Source of the DNA: Leptospira ainazelensis
GTDB lineage: Bacteria; Spirochaetota; Leptospiria; Leptospirales; Leptospiraceae
Length of the DNA stretch: 64,000 nucleotides
Reading direction: 5' to 3'
Assembly (NCBI RefSeq): GCF_016918785.1
Contig: NZ_JAFFPT010000032.1
Location: forward strand, 62,001 to 126,000
Part shown: one piece after another, positions 18,083 to 30,458 of the stretch
How positions within the stretch are numbered: the stretch's first letter is position 1
Layout: each line of letters opens with the position of its first letter
The notes under the pieces: model-generated
Told to the model about the DNA's origin: nothing
The model's database searches: none
What the model saw: only the letters and a program-made list of their open reading frames with translations
Made by a program: the position numbers and the translations under genes

Positions 18083-19105
18083 TCAAAACAATCCCCAGTC
18101 CAATCGTATCGGATAAGAATTTCTTCTTTTTTCGAAATAGCCAAAATCTCCGTTCTTCCAAGATTCCCTCAAAAGACGATCCTCCTCCAATAGAAAAGTT
18201 TCGGTTTTGAATTCTCCCTTTGTTTCCAAAAAATTTTCAAGCGGCGGCAAAGGTCGATCCTCGTAAAGAATCGACAATTTTTCTGCGACACGATGGGTTC
18301 CGCTCATTCTTCCTATCTGACTATAACCGGCGATATGAGGAGTAAAAACTGAATTTTCCGCACGAGCGAGAAAGGCTCCGAATTCTTCCGTGGGAGGTTC
18401 CGGATCAAACACATCCAATATTTTGAATATATCTTTTCTTTCCATTAATTTTGCGAACGCTTCCGAAGTAAAAATTTCTCCGCGACTCGTATTGATTAGG
18501 ACGGTTTGAAGTCTGAAAGAATCGATCAACGATTCCGTAATCATCCTAAAAGTCGGTTCCTGACCTTCCTTCGTCAGAGGAACGTGATAACTTACGATAT
18601 CGGAACTCAAAACCTCCTTCAAAGGAGAAGATTCCGCCTTGTAAAACGGATCGTAAAATACGGATTCGATTTCAAATGACTTTAGAATTTTATGAAATTC
18701 TTTTCCGGTATAACCGTGCCCGATCATTCCCACCCTAAGTCCTTTGAGTTTTTCTACCGAAAATCGGCTCCTGAGTCCCGCAAAACAATATTCGGCTACA
18801 GAACCCGCGTTACAACCGGGAGCGTTCAAAAAAATTCTTCCCGTCTCTTTGAGAGCCGCAAAATCCACGTGATCCGTACCGGAACTCACGGTTGCAAAAA
18901 TTCTTACCGTCGGATATTTCCGAATTGTGTCCCCGTTTATTTTCAACCTTGTGTTCGCGATGAGAATCTCCGGCGACTCTTTGTATAATTCCAAGATCTG
19001 ATCGGGAACGTAAGAACGGATATCCAATCTTTCCAAACGGGAGAAAATCTGCTTCGCTCCCGTCGTCCCTTCCGGGTAATAGAGAATCGGTCTTTTCTGT
19101 TGCAC
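18083..19105 (-). CDS. D-isomer-specific 2-hydroxyacid dehydrogenase, PdxB-like
   Basis: This NAD-dependent dehydrogenase of the D-2-hydroxyacid family is closest in motif to 4-phosphoerythronate dehydrogenase of vitamin B6 synthesis. NAPGCNAGSVAEYCFAGL (about residues 111-128) matches the PdxB-type segment. The nucleotide-binding loop GMIGHGYTGKEF follows. The catalytic Arg lies in NTSRGE, the Glu near FDPEPP and the His in TPHIAGYSQIG. It is 340 aa, somewhat shorter than enterobacterial PdxB because the C-terminal dimerisation domain is reduced. A general hydroxyacid dehydrogenase is the alternative. It is divergent from the lipase-chaperone-like gene. Confidence 0.7.
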   Translation of the reverse strand: MQQKRPILYYPEGTTGAKQIFSRLERLDIRSYVPDQILELYKESPEILIANTRLKINGDTIRKYPTVRIFATVSSGTDHVDFAALKETGRIFLNAPGCNAGSVAEYCFAGLRSRFSVEKLKGLRVGMIGHGYTGKEFHKILKSFEIESVFYDPFYKAESSPLKEVLSSDIVSYHVPLTKEGQEPTFRMITESLIDSFRLQTVLINTSRGEIFTSEAFAKLMERKDIFKILDVFDPEPPTEEFGAFLARAENSVFTPHIAGYSQIGRMSGTHRVAEKLSILYEDRPLPPLENFLETKGEFKTETFLLEEDRLLRESWKNGDFGYFEKRRNSYPIRLDWGLF

Positions 19106-19192
19106 TACTTTGTCATTTCATCCGAACCCTCTTTTTCAGAAAAAACAAAAAAGGTTTGCCTTGAGAAAGAATTCTTCGAGAATCACAGGTCC

Positions 19193-20245
19193 ATGAAATC
19201 TCTCCAGGAAAGAATTACATTCCCAGCAGTCATCGTTTTGATCTCCGTGATTCTCATCGCGTTGGTCTGGTTCGTTTTTTTTAGCGGAGGTGCCGGCTCC
19301 AAAAGCGGCTCTTCGGATTCTCAAACAGAATTCACTCTTCAAAGATCGGAATCGGGAGAATGGATTTTAAACCAGGCCGTCGTGGATACTTCCAGAAGAA
19401 TTTTTGACGAGAACGGCAATTGGCTGACCTTCGACGAACTCATGCAATACGCTGCAACCGGAGAAGTCAATCTTGTCTCCGAACTCTGGGCGCTCCGTAG
19501 ACAATGTCCAGAGAACACCGTTTACGAACAGTGTAACGAAATCATTCGCGCGTTTATCGCGGATCACTACTCCGGTAAAGACGCAGATTATCTGATGAAA
19601 CTTTTTTCGGGCTACTTGAGATACGAAACCACGATGAGAGAATTCGAACTTCCTGATAAACTCAGCCGCGCTGAAAAATACGAGCTCGTCAAAAAGAAAA
19701 GAAGGGAGATTTTCTCGGATAACGACGCAAAGCTGATCTTCGGTTTGGAAGAAGCCGAGGAAACGTATCAGGATTCTTTGAGCGGGTTTTTAAAAGACAC
19801 CGAGTCTCTCAGCGGCGATAAAAGAATGGAACGATACGAAGATTATAGAAAAAACGTCTACGGTCAATATTATAATACCGTTAAAACTCGGGAGCCGAAA
19901 TACAATACCTACGAAACCGAAATGTTCTTAAGAGATAAGGAATTGGAAAAGATGAATCTTTCCGATAAAAACGGTAAAACAAGGGCGATTCGGGAAAAGT
20001 ATTTCGGAAAGGACGGAGCCGACCGTATGGACGCCGTTTATAAGGAAATCGAAGAAAGAGAAAAAAAGGAAAAACAAACTCATACCGAAGAATCCGATTG
20101 GCTTCAGAAAAATTCGAACGTAAAAGGCGAGGCGAGAGAAAAAGCTCTTATGGAAATCCGCATCAAAAATCTCGGAAAAGAAGAAGCTGAAGAATATTCA
20201 AGAAGACTTAAGTATGAAGAGGAACTAAAGAAAAATCAAAATTGA
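19193..20245 (+). CDS. Membrane-anchored lipase-chaperone-like protein
   Basis: One N-terminal membrane segment (FPAVIVLISVILIALVWFVF) anchors a long, mostly helical, highly charged periplasmic domain. The arrangement and segments such as KKRREIFSDNDAKLIFGLEE resemble steric chaperones of secreted lipases (LimK/Lif group), which wrap a partner lipase during folding. No lipase gene is adjacent; the nearest lipase-like hydrolase is at 59.5 kb. The frame opens 31 codons earlier, but this ATG starts directly before the membrane segment and avoids overlap with the divergent gene. The stop overlaps the lnt start as TGATG. Family assignment is moderate. Confidence 0.5.
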   Translation: MKSLQERITFPAVIVLISVILIALVWFVFFSGGAGSKSGSSDSQTEFTLQRSESGEWILNQAVVDTSRRIFDENGNWLTFDELMQYAATGEVNLVSELWALRRQCPENTVYEQCNEIIRAFIADHYSGKDADYLMKLFSGYLRYETTMREFELPDKLSRAEKYELVKKKRREIFSDNDAKLIFGLEEAEETYQDSLSGFLKDTESLSGDKRMERYEDYRKNVYGQYYNTVKTREPKYNTYETEMFLRDKELEKMNLSDKNGKTRAIREKYFGKDGADRMDAVYKEIEEREKKEKQTHTEESDWLQKNSNVKGEAREKALMEIRIKNLGKEEAEEYSRRLKYEEELKKNQN

Positions 20246-21993
20246 TGTTTTATCGATTCATTCCCTTAGATTCATTTCGTTACCGGCTCCTTCTTTGTTT
20301 TGGAGTCGGATTCGGCGTTCTTTTAGGACTTTCCCCTTTTTCCTTTCTCAGCGCGGGAATCGTAGCTTCCGTTTCAACACTTTCCTTATTTTTTTCCCTC
20401 AACCGAGAATCTCCGATCCGCGCCGTTCTTTGGCTTTTGCTTCTCTCCCAAATTTTAAACTTTACCACTTTTTTTTGGATTCCGGGATCGGTTTCTCGTA
20501 TCTCCGGCGCCGGACCTACGGTTTCCTTTCTTTTTTTTCTTTTTTACGGTTTGATTTCGCATATCAAATTTGTTCCTTTCTATGTTCTATTCCGTTTTTC
20601 TAATATTCAAAATTCTTCCAAACCGTGGATTTTACTTTTGTTCCCTGCCGCGGGCACACTCTCGGATCTGATCACATATCAGATTTTTCCTTGGTATTGG
20701 GGAAATCTCGTTTCCGGTTCGATCGTATTCGAACAGTTCGCATCCGTTCTCGGAATTTACGGATTGAGTTTCCTTTTACTTTTTATCTCCTCCACTCTGA
20801 TGGTTTTGATCGCTCATTTTAAGGATCGAAAGGAAAAGGAATTTAAGATCGCGATCGTTTCACTTCTACTTATCGCCGTCGTTTATATTTTCGGTTTGTA
20901 TAAGATCGGATTCGTTTCCGATTCGATCGCCGAAGGAGAAACAAAAAACCTTTCGGTTGTGATGATCCAACCTGATACTTCTCCCGGAACAAAGAATCTT
21001 CAAACCGACGAAATCTTTCTTGCAAGCACGATGAGCAAAATTCTTTCCCTCTCGCTTCAAGGAAGTATGGCTTCCGAAAAATCTCCTTCGCTTATCATTC
21101 TTCCTGAATCGGCGATACCGTTTCACGGAACGATTCACTCCGAAGAAAATAAGAACGAACACATTTATTCTTCCACGATGGAAGGGGTTGTTCTTTATCT
21201 TTCCAAACAAACCGGTGCGGACGTTCTTTTTAACGAATTGAATATGGAAGAAGGTAAATTGAGAAATCAGATCAGCCTTTTCAAAAACTTGGACGGAATC
21301 ACTGAACGTTATAATAAAAGAAGGCTTTTGGCTTTCGGAGAATATCTTCCTTTCGAATCGGAGTTTCCGCTTTTAAGAAACGTTTTTCGGGAAACCTCTC
21401 GATACGTTCCGGGAGTTTCTCCGAAACTTCTAACCGGAACCATCGCAAAAAACAGATCGCGGGTTTCTCCTCCGAATAGACGAGATCTTGCTCAAATCGG
21501 CGCTCCGGACGCGATAAGAACCGATTTTGATTCTCCAAAAATACAATCCGATAAAATTAATAATTTAGAATATTCTTATTCGATTCTTCCTTTGTTGTGT
21601 TACGAAGCGATGTTTACGGATCTTGTGCTCGATTATTTTAATTCCCAAGAACGTCCCGATCTTTTGGTCAATCTCACAAACGATTCCTGGTTTGATTCCG
21701 AACTGGAAGCCAATCAACATTCCGGGACCGTTCGTTTGCGTGCGATAGAAACGGGAATTCCGATGATTCGTTCTACGGTTTCGGGAATTACGGACGTTTG
21801 GGATTCGAGAGGAATTTCTTTGATTCAACCGATAGGCTTTCATGAAACAGCGATCCGAACGTTTGTAATTCAGCTCAACCCGTCCAAGGCGACTCTATAT
21901 ACAAAAATAGGAAATTCATTTCTTTGGATAGGATGTGCGTTCGTTATTCTACTTCGTTTAATGATTGTTTTTCGAAGCGGAAGGAAAATTTGA
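20245..21993 (+). CDS. lnt: Apolipoprotein N-acyltransferase
   Basis: This inner-membrane enzyme transfers the third acyl chain to the N-terminal Cys of lipoproteins. About six to eight membrane segments fill residues 1-220, followed by a nitrilase-like periplasmic domain. The catalytic triad is visible as Glu in ILPESAIPF, Lys in ERYNKRRLLAFGEYLPFE and Cys in LPLLCYEAMF, and a C-terminal membrane segment closes the protein. An extra polar stretch of about 50 residues lies between the Lys and Cys motifs. The ATG overlaps the previous stop by one base, which implies translational coupling. It is consistent with the many lipoproteins around it. Confidence 0.9.
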   Translation: MFYRFIPLDSFRYRLLLCFGVGFGVLLGLSPFSFLSAGIVASVSTLSLFFSLNRESPIRAVLWLLLLSQILNFTTFFWIPGSVSRISGAGPTVSFLFFLFYGLISHIKFVPFYVLFRFSNIQNSSKPWILLLFPAAGTLSDLITYQIFPWYWGNLVSGSIVFEQFASVLGIYGLSFLLLFISSTLMVLIAHFKDRKEKEFKIAIVSLLLIAVVYIFGLYKIGFVSDSIAEGETKNLSVVMIQPDTSPGTKNLQTDEIFLASTMSKILSLSLQGSMASEKSPSLIILPESAIPFHGTIHSEENKNEHIYSSTMEGVVLYLSKQTGADVLFNELNMEEGKLRNQISLFKNLDGITERYNKRRLLAFGEYLPFESEFPLLRNVFRETSRYVPGVSPKLLTGTIAKNRSRVSPPNRRDLAQIGAPDAIRTDFDSPKIQSDKINNLEYSYSILPLLCYEAMFTDLVLDYFNSQERPDLLVNLTNDSWFDSELEANQHSGTVRLRAIETGIPMIRSTVSGITDVWDSRGISLIQPIGFHETAIRTFVIQLNPSKATLYTKIGNSFLWIGCAFVILLRLMIVFRSGRKI

Positions 21994-22767
<774 letters not shown>

Positions 22768-22857
22768 GAAATTTTGAAATTTAATTCCTGGAACGGCAGC
22801 CTACCTTATAAGATAGAAACCATTCTAAAATTTCCGATTCAACTTTAGGAAAATTGA

Positions 22858-23247
22858 ATGTTATCGTTATTAGGCGTATCCTTGGAACTTTATTATTTAT
22901 TCGCTTTATTCTCATTGTTTATGAGCGTTTTTACGATCGGATTGTATCCCCTACTTCCGGTCATATCGATCCTGGAAGCTTTAGCGGAAGAATTCGGCAT
23001 AATCGACCTGAGTCTCAGTCAGGCCGCAGGGATATATGCGATTCTGACCGTCGCGCCGATATTCAACGCTACGTTACCGATTGTCATCGTCGTGAGCGGT
23101 TATTTGGGTAGAATTTATTTTCGGAAAAATCCAAACGACCGGATACGAATGTGGATTTCCGTTTTCCTTTATTCAGGATTCTTATTTTTTATCTACTTTT
23201 CGCTCTATTTATTTTTAAGACATCTCGCTATCGAAAAAATAATCTGA
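22858..23247 (+). CDS. Small inner-membrane protein, unknown
   Basis: This 129-aa protein is mostly hydrophobic, with about four membrane-spanning segments, including LYYLFALFSLFMSVFTIGLY near the start and VFLYSGFLFFIYFSLYLFL near the end. A short positive loop (GRIYFRKNPNDRIRM) lies between the last two. I recognise no family motif. GGA lies seven bases before the ATG. It may follow the lnt/yprB-like operon. The gene is convergent with the MBL-fold gene. Confidence 0.6.
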   Translation: MLSLLGVSLELYYLFALFSLFMSVFTIGLYPLLPVISILEALAEEFGIIDLSLSQAAGIYAILTVAPIFNATLPIVIVVSGYLGRIYFRKNPNDRIRMWISVFLYSGFLFFIYFSLYLFLRHLAIEKII

Positions 23248-23268
23248 TTTTCTAACAAAAGAAAAATC

Positions 23269-24291
<1,023 letters not shown>

Positions 24292-24402
24292 TAAACTCTC
24301 CCAAAAAAGGAGTTTCTCCCTTTGATAACAAGGTCTTTTGGCGACCACCAACGGGCAAATGAAATTTCAATCCATACGCTGCGGTAAGAATTTCGAAATC
24401 GG

Positions 24403-24798
24403 CTAATTCTTACCGCAACAAACTTTAACGGCGTCCAACAATTGTTTTGGATCCCAGGGTTTAGGAAGAACGGCATACGTTCCCGCTTCCTTCATAACTC
24501 TTTCCGCCGCGGCTTCGTCTACGTGACCCGTAATCAGGATGGAACGTATGTTCGGATATTTTTGATGAACTAAGATTAAAAATTCGTCTCCCTTGATACC
24601 GGGCATTCTCCAATCGGAAAGTATAAGAATCACGTTGATCCCGTTTCCTACCAACTCGTCCACGACCTCAAGGGCTTCTTGCGCATTGATCGCGGTTTCG
24701 TATTGAAATTCGTTTCCGAATTGTTTTTTTAACTCTTGTTTTAATGCGATCAAAATGATCGGCTCGTCGTCCACGCAGAGAATAGCGTTATTAGTCAT
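24403..24798 (-). CDS. Single-domain response regulator
   Basis: This is a stand-alone CheY-like receiver of 131 aa. The acidic pocket is Asp10-Asp11, the phospho-acceptor is Asp62 in ILSDWRMPG, the switch Thr is in LITGH, and the conserved Lys is in VLPKPWD. The PKPWD ending is common in receivers that partner PAS kinases. There is no output domain, so it must act on another protein. It starts 23 bases after the stop of the large kinase gene, which is the likely cognate kinase. Confidence 0.92.
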   Translation of the reverse strand: MTNNAILCVDDEPIILIALKQELKKQFGNEFQYETAINAQEALEVVDELVGNGINVILILSDWRMPGIKGDEFLILVHQKYPNIRSILITGHVDEAAAERVMKEAGTYAVLPKPWDPKQLLDAVKVCCGKN

Positions 24799-24820
24799 AA
24801 TCTTATTAAAGGTATCTCCG

Positions 24821-27800
24821 TTATACCGAGCCTGCGGACTTCAGCCACACGCTAAACGTTGTTCTTCCAGGAACACTCTCAAACTCTATCTTTCCGCCCA
24901 TCTTCTCTATGATTTTTTTACAAATGTCCAATCCGAGTCCGATTCCTTCGCCTTGTTTTTTTGTAGTAAAAAAAGGATCGAAAATTTTGTCTTTTACGGA
25001 ATCCGGAATACCGCCTCCGGAATCTGTAAAAGAAGTTATGATCCAAGAATCTTGTTTTTCGATACGGATTTCAATCTTCCCCTGATAATTCATAGACTGC
25101 AAACCATTATTCAAAAGATTGATCCAAACTTGATTGAGTTTGTTTCCGTCTCCAAGGCAGAACTCGTTCGTCCGATAATCCTGAATTACCTCGACTCCGT
25201 ATTTTATCTTTGTATGATATAAGGTAAGAATGGTTTCAATTTCCGACTTTATATCCACGGGAACGATTTCCCCCTCTTGATCGTTAATTCCCGGATTTAG
25301 ATAATTCTTCAGAGCCTCCACAACATGAGACGCCTTTCCGCTCGCGATCGAAATCACGTTGCTCAATCTTACGATCGTCGAAAAAGAGGATACCGCGGTC
25401 AAAATCTCCATTCTTTTATCGGTCTTGAGAAGCTCCGGAAGTTTTTCTTTCAATCGATATACTCCCGAATCCAACACAGCATTCGCGACGTTGTCAAAAT
25501 CCGGAATCCCTGAGTTTTTAAATAATTGAACGAGTTCTTTTTTCAAACTTCGATTCGGGATAATTTCCGATTGGGAAGCGTCTTGTAGACTTTCTGTTAA
25601 AAGAATTCTAAAATCCCTGATTTCCTCTTCGTTAAAATTAAAAATCAAGTTGGGAATCTCTCTGATTTCGTTCTGAAGAATTTCCAAAATGGCTCGGTTC
25701 GAAGATACGATCGCGCCTAAAGGAGTGTTCAACTCGTGAGTCATTCCCGCGGCGAGCTGACCGATGGCGGCTAACTTTTCGGATAAAAGCAATTGATCCT
25801 GCGCGCCGTGAAGTTCCTTCATAATCTTTTCGAGATTGTGAACGGCTTCCACCAAATCGGCGTTCGACTTTCGAAGTTCCTCGGTTCGAAGATCGATCTT
25901 TTTTTCCAAGTTTGCGTTTAGATCCAAGATGGTCTCTTCCGCTTCCTTACTCTTAGTTATATCGTAGGTAATTCCGAAAATTTGAGTGGGAGATCCGTTT
26001 GAATTTCTTTTATAAATCAATTCTCTGGAGAGCAGCCATCTCCAATTTCCGTGGATATGTTTCATCCGATACTGGTGTTCGATCAAATCCTTATCGCTCG
26101 ATTTCTCATAACGCGGAAGGACTTCGTTGAGATAAATTTCGTAGTCGTCCGGATGCATCAGACTTTGAATCACTCGATCTCCCATGGATTGAAGTTGTTC
26201 CACCGTGTAGCCTAGGACGATTTCAATTCCGTTATTGCTATAGACGTTCTTTTTCTCCACTATATCGTAAATATATAATATATCAGGAGTGATATCCAGG
26301 ATCGATTCTATAAACTGATTTCTTTCCCGAAGATTCTCCTCGATTCGTTTGAGTTCGGTTATGTCGACCATCACTCCTCGCAACCACTTTGGGCGATCGT
26401 CGGAAACTATCACCTTTACTATATCCCGAAGCCAGACCGAACTTCCGTCCTTTTTCAAAAATCGGTATTCAAAGTCGTGAGCTTCCATTTTTCCCGTACA
26501 AGAGATACAAAAATCGACGGCCCAGATTCGATCATCAGGGTGCAGATGGTTCGCCCAAAAACCCGGCTCCTTCCATTCCTCGATGGAATAACCGAGCATA
26601 CTTACTACCTGTTGACTTACGAAAGTGAAATTAAAGTTTGTCGCGTCGGCTTCCCAAACGATTCCGGGCGTCGTATCCACAAGATCTCGAAATCTTTCTT
26701 CGCTCGACTTCGTCCTTCGAAACGATTCCTGAAGTTGTTCCGCCATGTGATTGAAAGAATGGGAAAGAGTTCCCAATTCTTCCAGACGACTGCTCGGAAC
26801 TCTTTGTTTAAAATCTCCGTGAGCCATCGCGCGGCTTGCGTTCAGAATTTTTTGAATCGGAGCCGTAACGATTCCAGCGAGAAACGCGCCTACTAAAAGA
26901 GAAAGTGTAAGAGCGATCGCAAACACCATCGCGGATTGACTGCTCCCGATTCTTACTCCTTCCAAATAATACGCGGCGGGAATCGCCGTGATCACGATCC
27001 AATTCTTATCTCCGTGATTATCATCGTAAGGTGTTGCCTGGGTAAGCCACGTTTCCAAAGACAAAGGTTTCGCAGTGATCACATCAAAGCTGAATTGTAC
27101 GGGAGATTTCAACAAATTGAGATCCACCAGATTTTTTCTCAGAGTTTGAATCGCGTTTACAAAAACAGGATCTCCTTCGACTCCTTGTTTCCAGTCTCCT
27201 GCGTTTTCATATTTGGAAGAACCGATCAGAGCTCCGGATCGATCTATGATGATCGCACGGCCGTGTTCCGCTATACTCGTCGATTTTAGGAGGAGAAGAA
27301 TTCCCTTCAGACGATCTGACTCTTCCTGTTTTTTAGAATTCTCAAGATATCGATCCAATTGAAGATTGATGTTTTCGGAAATTTCCTGATGTAATCTTCC
27401 CGCAAGCTTATCCGCCGCATTCTCGGAACTTTTTAGATTGAGGTAGGCCGTCATTCCCACCATCACCATCACGAGAAAAATAAACGGAGTCACCATAAAC
27501 ATCCGAATCGGCAAACCAAGAATCGGATTTTCCTCTCCTTCGTTTTGATTCTTGACTTCGCTCCAGAGCAACTCCTTTCGATTGAATACGAATTCCCTTA
27601 CGTGACCCGGAATTTGATTCCAGAACAATCCGTATTTTTTCGCGAGGGGAAAAGCAACAAGAGTCGCAAACGGCGCAAGAACCCAAGTGATCGAGGTCGT
27701 AAAAAAAAGAGCGGGAGTTATATTCTTATAGGAAATTCCCGGAGTGAACTGATTCGCGCAGATATAACCCCATAGCTGAGGTTCGACCGCCATAAAGACA

Positions 27801-28324
27801 AAAACAAAAATCAAATAGTAAAACCAGGTTTTGATCTTTCGAAAATCCGGATCTTTTCCTATCAATTGATAAGCGACCCAGAAACATGCAGGATTTATAA
27901 AGTATCCCAACAACCAATCCGCTAAAAAGTTCGGCGGAACACCTTCTATCAGATCGGAAAGACCGTAGGCGAAAGGAACCGCGATCAAAGCCGGATAACC
28001 GAACAAAACGATACAAAGAAAAACCGAAAGATCCTTGAGAGACTCGAAGGTCTGAGCCCCCGGAACCAAAACGATAAACGAACCTAAATACCCGGTGATA
28101 AAGATGAGGACGAACGTGAGGGGAATGCTTAAAAAAGCCTGCGCATCCCAAGATTGTCTTTCTCTTCCGAATCCAAGTTTTCCTCCGGGTTTGAACGTAA
28201 AACCTCCGAACGCGGCGATCATAAAAATCAAACCTATGAAATAGCCGAAACTTCCCCAGACCTCCAAAAGAGAAAGAGGAATCGTTTGAAATATGGATTC
28301 AAACCACTGGACGACTAATTGCAT
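24821..28324 (-). CDS. Large membrane HAMP/PAS sensor histidine kinase
   Basis: The N-terminal 270 residues hold about six to eight membrane segments. A further membrane helix precedes a periplasmic sensor region (about 300-480), then a membrane helix and a HAMP domain ([20 protein letters not shown]). Two PAS/PAC units follow (about 540-660 and 665-790), then a coiled coil and the phospho-acceptor His863 in [14 protein letters not shown]. The ATPase domain shows [18 protein letters not shown] and [10 protein letters not shown]. The frame extends 26 codons upstream into the preceding gene; this ATG has AGGA eight bases before it and lies 13 bases from that gene's stop. It is an operon with the response regulator. 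Confidence 0.9.
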   Translation of the reverse strand: MQLVVQWFESIFQTIPLSLLEVWGSFGYFIGLIFMIAAFGGFTFKPGGKLGFGRERQSWDAQAFLSIPLTFVLIFITGYLGSFIVLVPGAQTFESLKDLSVFLCIVLFGYPALIAVPFAYGLSDLIEGVPPNFLADWLLGYFINPACFWVAYQLIGKDPDFRKIKTWFYYLIFVFVFMAVEPQLWGYICANQFTPGISYKNITPALFFTTSITWVLAPFATLVAFPLAKKYGLFWNQIPGHVREFVFNRKELLWSEVKNQNEGEENPILGLPIRMFMVTPFIFLVMVMVGMTAYLNLKSSENAADKLAGRLHQEISENINLQLDRYLENSKKQEESDRLKGILLLLKSTSIAEHGRAIIIDRSGALIGSSKYENAGDWKQGVEGDPVFVNAIQTLRKNLVDLNLLKSPVQFSFDVITAKPLSLETWLTQATPYDDNHGDKNWIVITAIPAAYYLEGVRIGSSQSAMVFAIALTLSLLVGAFLAGIVTAPIQKILNASRAMAHGDFKQRVPSSRLEELGTLSHSFNHMAEQLQESFRRTKSSEERFRDLVDTTPGIVWEADATNFNFTFVSQQVVSMLGYSIEEWKEPGFWANHLHPDDRIWAVDFCISCTGKMEAHDFEYRFLKKDGSSVWLRDIVKVIVSDDRPKWLRGVMVDITELKRIEENLRERNQFIESILDITPDILYIYDIVEKKNVYSNNGIEIVLGYTVEQLQSMGDRVIQSLMHPDDYEIYLNEVLPRYEKSSDKDLIEHQYRMKHIHGNWRWLLSRELIYKRNSNGSPTQIFGITYDITKSKEAEETILDLNANLEKKIDLRTEELRKSNADLVEAVHNLEKIMKELHGAQDQLLLSEKLAAIGQLAAGMTHELNTPLGAIVSSNRAILEILQNEIREIPNLIFNFNEEEIRDFRILLTESLQDASQSEIIPNRSLKKELVQLFKNSGIPDFDNVANAVLDSGVYRLKEKLPELLKTDKRMEILTAVSSFSTIVRLSNVISIASGKASHVVEALKNYLNPGINDQEGEIVPVDIKSEIETILTLYHTKIKYGVEVIQDYRTNEFCLGDGNKLNQVWINLLNNGLQSMNYQGKIEIRIEKQDSWIITSFTDSGGGIPDSVKDKIFDPFFTTKKQGEGIGLGLDICKKIIEKMGGKIEFESVPGRTTFSVWLKSAGSV

Positions 28325-28337
28325 TGGAATGATCCTA

Positions 28338-29489
28338 TCAAGGAGCCAGCTTGGAAAGTTCCCGCGCTTCTTCCAAGTCCCCGCGTCCAATCGAATTTGC
28401 AAGAGATTCTACCCATTCCAATCTTTCCTTTGATTTCTCGCCGAAAACGAGCGGGAGATGTTTTTTTTCGAAGGATGAAATTTTACCATCAAAACAGCAA
28501 GTTATGCTCAATATTTTTAGACAGAGTTCTTTTTCTTCTTCATTCAAGTCCTTTAAAAGTTTTTCGAGCGATTCCCACTCGTCCAAACGAAAGTGATAAT
28601 TTTCGATCTGAAAAGCCTTGTGAAGTTTGATAAGAATGTATTCTAAGTTCGGATGAAATCTCTGAGTAAAAACCACGGAGTTTCCGATCGCGGTCATACA
28701 CGCGATCTTCGCTTCGCGACTCAGAGAATTTTTTTTGGAAAGAATATCGTCTACGAGTTCTTTGGACAAAATTCGAGTAAGAAGCCGGGTTCTCAACTCC
28801 TTAAGAATAATATAAAGTACGATTGCGTCCCAAATCGCAGTGATGGGAGCGGCGACGAAGTCGGCGTAAACTCGAAACGAGTTTCTCGCGAGAATTTTTC
28901 GAATTACGATCTTAGCTACCAAATTCGAGAGAAATACCTTCGCCTTGTAGAGAAGAGTTGTTATAAAAAGGCTCTGTTTATTTGTTAGACGATACGGATC
29001 GATTCCCAAAAGCCTCAGATCCGGATCCGGAATTTCGAGAGCGAGCCTAGAAAGAAGATTGCTGACTCCGGTGATCAAATCGGGATCCTCTTCCAAATCC
29101 AAGCCGGCGAGACGAGTCATTTTGTAGACGGAAGAAAGGCCGATTCGATAGAGAAGATAAAATTCCAAAACGGTTCCCAGCAAAAGAGCCAGCCCCGTCC
29201 AAAACCATTTTTCCAAAAAGACGGAAGACCAAAGTTCCGGGGCTTCCGGAAATATTTTTTCAACAAGGATGATAAAGAAGGTAGTCCAAAAACCGGTTTG
29301 TAAGGACCAAAAAACGGTCCAGCCTATGATCTTCCTAGAACCGGCTCCAAATTCTTGACGTGTCCAGTTTCCGGGAGATCTTTTGTCTCTTTGTGCGAGA
29401 TTTCGTAAAACGCGAATGCCCCAGCGTTCTAAAATCCCCGGTTTATATTCTGCAACTCGTGGGCTTTTTTCCATGCGCCGGGAGTTCAT
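28338..29489 (-). CDS. Unknown membrane protein, first gene of the kinase operon
   Basis: This 383-aa protein has membrane segments near residues 60-85 and 100-125 (WFWTGLALLLGTVLEFYLLY) and another hydrophobic region near 225 (ITAIWDAIVLYIIL). The last 100 residues are soluble and helical, with CLKILSITCCFDGKISSFEK, resembling the helical bundle of tellurite-resistance TerB-like domains, though this is only a shape impression. Its stop is 13 bases before the kinase start, so co-expression is likely and a role in sensing or in the membrane complex is possible. The longer frame begins with TTG; the ATG here is preferred. Confidence 0.65.
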   Translation of the reverse strand: MNSRRMEKSPRVAEYKPGILERWGIRVLRNLAQRDKRSPGNWTRQEFGAGSRKIIGWTVFWSLQTGFWTTFFIILVEKIFPEAPELWSSVFLEKWFWTGLALLLGTVLEFYLLYRIGLSSVYKMTRLAGLDLEEDPDLITGVSNLLSRLALEIPDPDLRLLGIDPYRLTNKQSLFITTLLYKAKVFLSNLVAKIVIRKILARNSFRVYADFVAAPITAIWDAIVLYIILKELRTRLLTRILSKELVDDILSKKNSLSREAKIACMTAIGNSVVFTQRFHPNLEYILIKLHKAFQIENYHFRLDEWESLEKLLKDLNEEEKELCLKILSITCCFDGKISSFEKKHLPLVFGEKSKERLEWVESLANSIGRGDLEEARELSKLAP

Positions 29490-29648
29490 TCCTTTTTCCG
29501 AGTGTGTCAAACCATTCTTTCAATTTTTATTTCAGAATCGGGGTGCGACGGAACGATCTTCTAAATACCGGGTCGAAACGAGAAAGCAAGTTCAATTTCA
29601 TTCTTGACCTTCTTTTGCTTTCCAATCAGAATGAATTAAAGGCATCCT

Positions 29649-30398
29649 ATGAAACGTTATTATTCCGTTCTTTTTATATCGATTTTGAGCACGGCGATTT
29701 TTCTCAATTGCCAAAACGATAAGGACCAAAACAAAGTCGATCTTCAGGTTTTAGCCGTCGGAACAAGCGACATCATTTTTATCAACGGAGAAGTGGATGA
29801 GGAAAAAATATCCTCTTGTGGAGTCGCCGTTCCCGGAACCACTTCTTCCACCGGAACTACCGGAACTACTACTAGCACGCCTACCACAACATCGGGTTCG
29901 ACAAACACACGCTATACGATTACGAGTCAATTGATCATGAAAACAACCGGAGAATCTTTGGTGTTACGGTTTCAATTTGATTCTTCCCAATACCAAGGTT
30001 CAGTGGATCCGCAGCAAGGTTTTAGTTATTCCGGAGGGGCGTTTGCAAGAACCGTCACCGGAAACGTAGGTAAGGTAGAATGGGGAGCTTCCGGGATTCC
30101 GGTTTATCCGAATAGTAGCGGAGCGGCCCAACAACAAACCCTCCAGTATATGGACATCGATCTTTCTCTCACTGGAAAACTACTCGCAAGTTCGACGACG
30201 ACCGGAATTCTGAATCAGTGTTATACGTCCGATAACGTAAATTGTACTTCCGTTACTACCACACAACAATGTTTTACCCAGGACAATCAAACCTGCGTTT
30301 CGACCGCGTCTGCCGCCGGAACTTCGGTTACCATTACGGGATCGATTTCCTGTAACGCACCGAATGTGATTCCAAGCGGAAGCGCGACCACCCAATAA
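29649..30398 (+). CDS. Thr/Ser-rich lipoprotein with Cys-rich end
   Basis: This is predicted to be a lipid-anchored envelope protein. The signal peptide ends in the lipobox IFLNC (Cys21). A low-complexity Thr/Ser/Gly segment of about 30 residues follows near residue 60, likely a flexible spacer. The C-terminal 60 residues contain repeated short motifs [12 protein letters not shown] and [12 protein letters not shown], a two-fold internal repeat with paired Cys residues that could form disulphides. I recognise no enzyme motif. The gene stands alone between a divergent membrane-protein gene and a convergent SRPBCC gene, with a shared terminator. Confidence 0.75.
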   Translation: MKRYYSVLFISILSTAIFLNCQNDKDQNKVDLQVLAVGTSDIIFINGEVDEEKISSCGVAVPGTTSSTGTTGTTTSTPTTTSGSTNTRYTITSQLIMKTTGESLVLRFQFDSSQYQGSVDPQQGFSYSGGAFARTVTGNVGKVEWGASGIPVYPNSSGAAQQQTLQYMDIDLSLTGKLLASSTTTGILNQCYTSDNVNCTSVTTTQQCFTQDNQTCVSTASAAGTSVTITGSISCNAPNVIPSGSATTQ

Positions 30399-30421
30399 GA
30401 ATTTCCTTCCGGCAAAAAAAG

Positions 30422-30452
30422 AAGATGGCGGGCCTTAGAGAATCGCCATCTT
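30422..30452 (-). terminator. Terminator between convergent genes
   Basis: AAGATGGCG and CGCCATCTT form a perfect 9-bp stem. On the minus strand it is followed by a C and TTTTTTT, serving the SRPBCC gene. On the plus strand the following T-run is weak, but the stem may still help end the lipoprotein transcript. Confidence 0.8.
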
Positions 30453-30458
30453 TGTATA

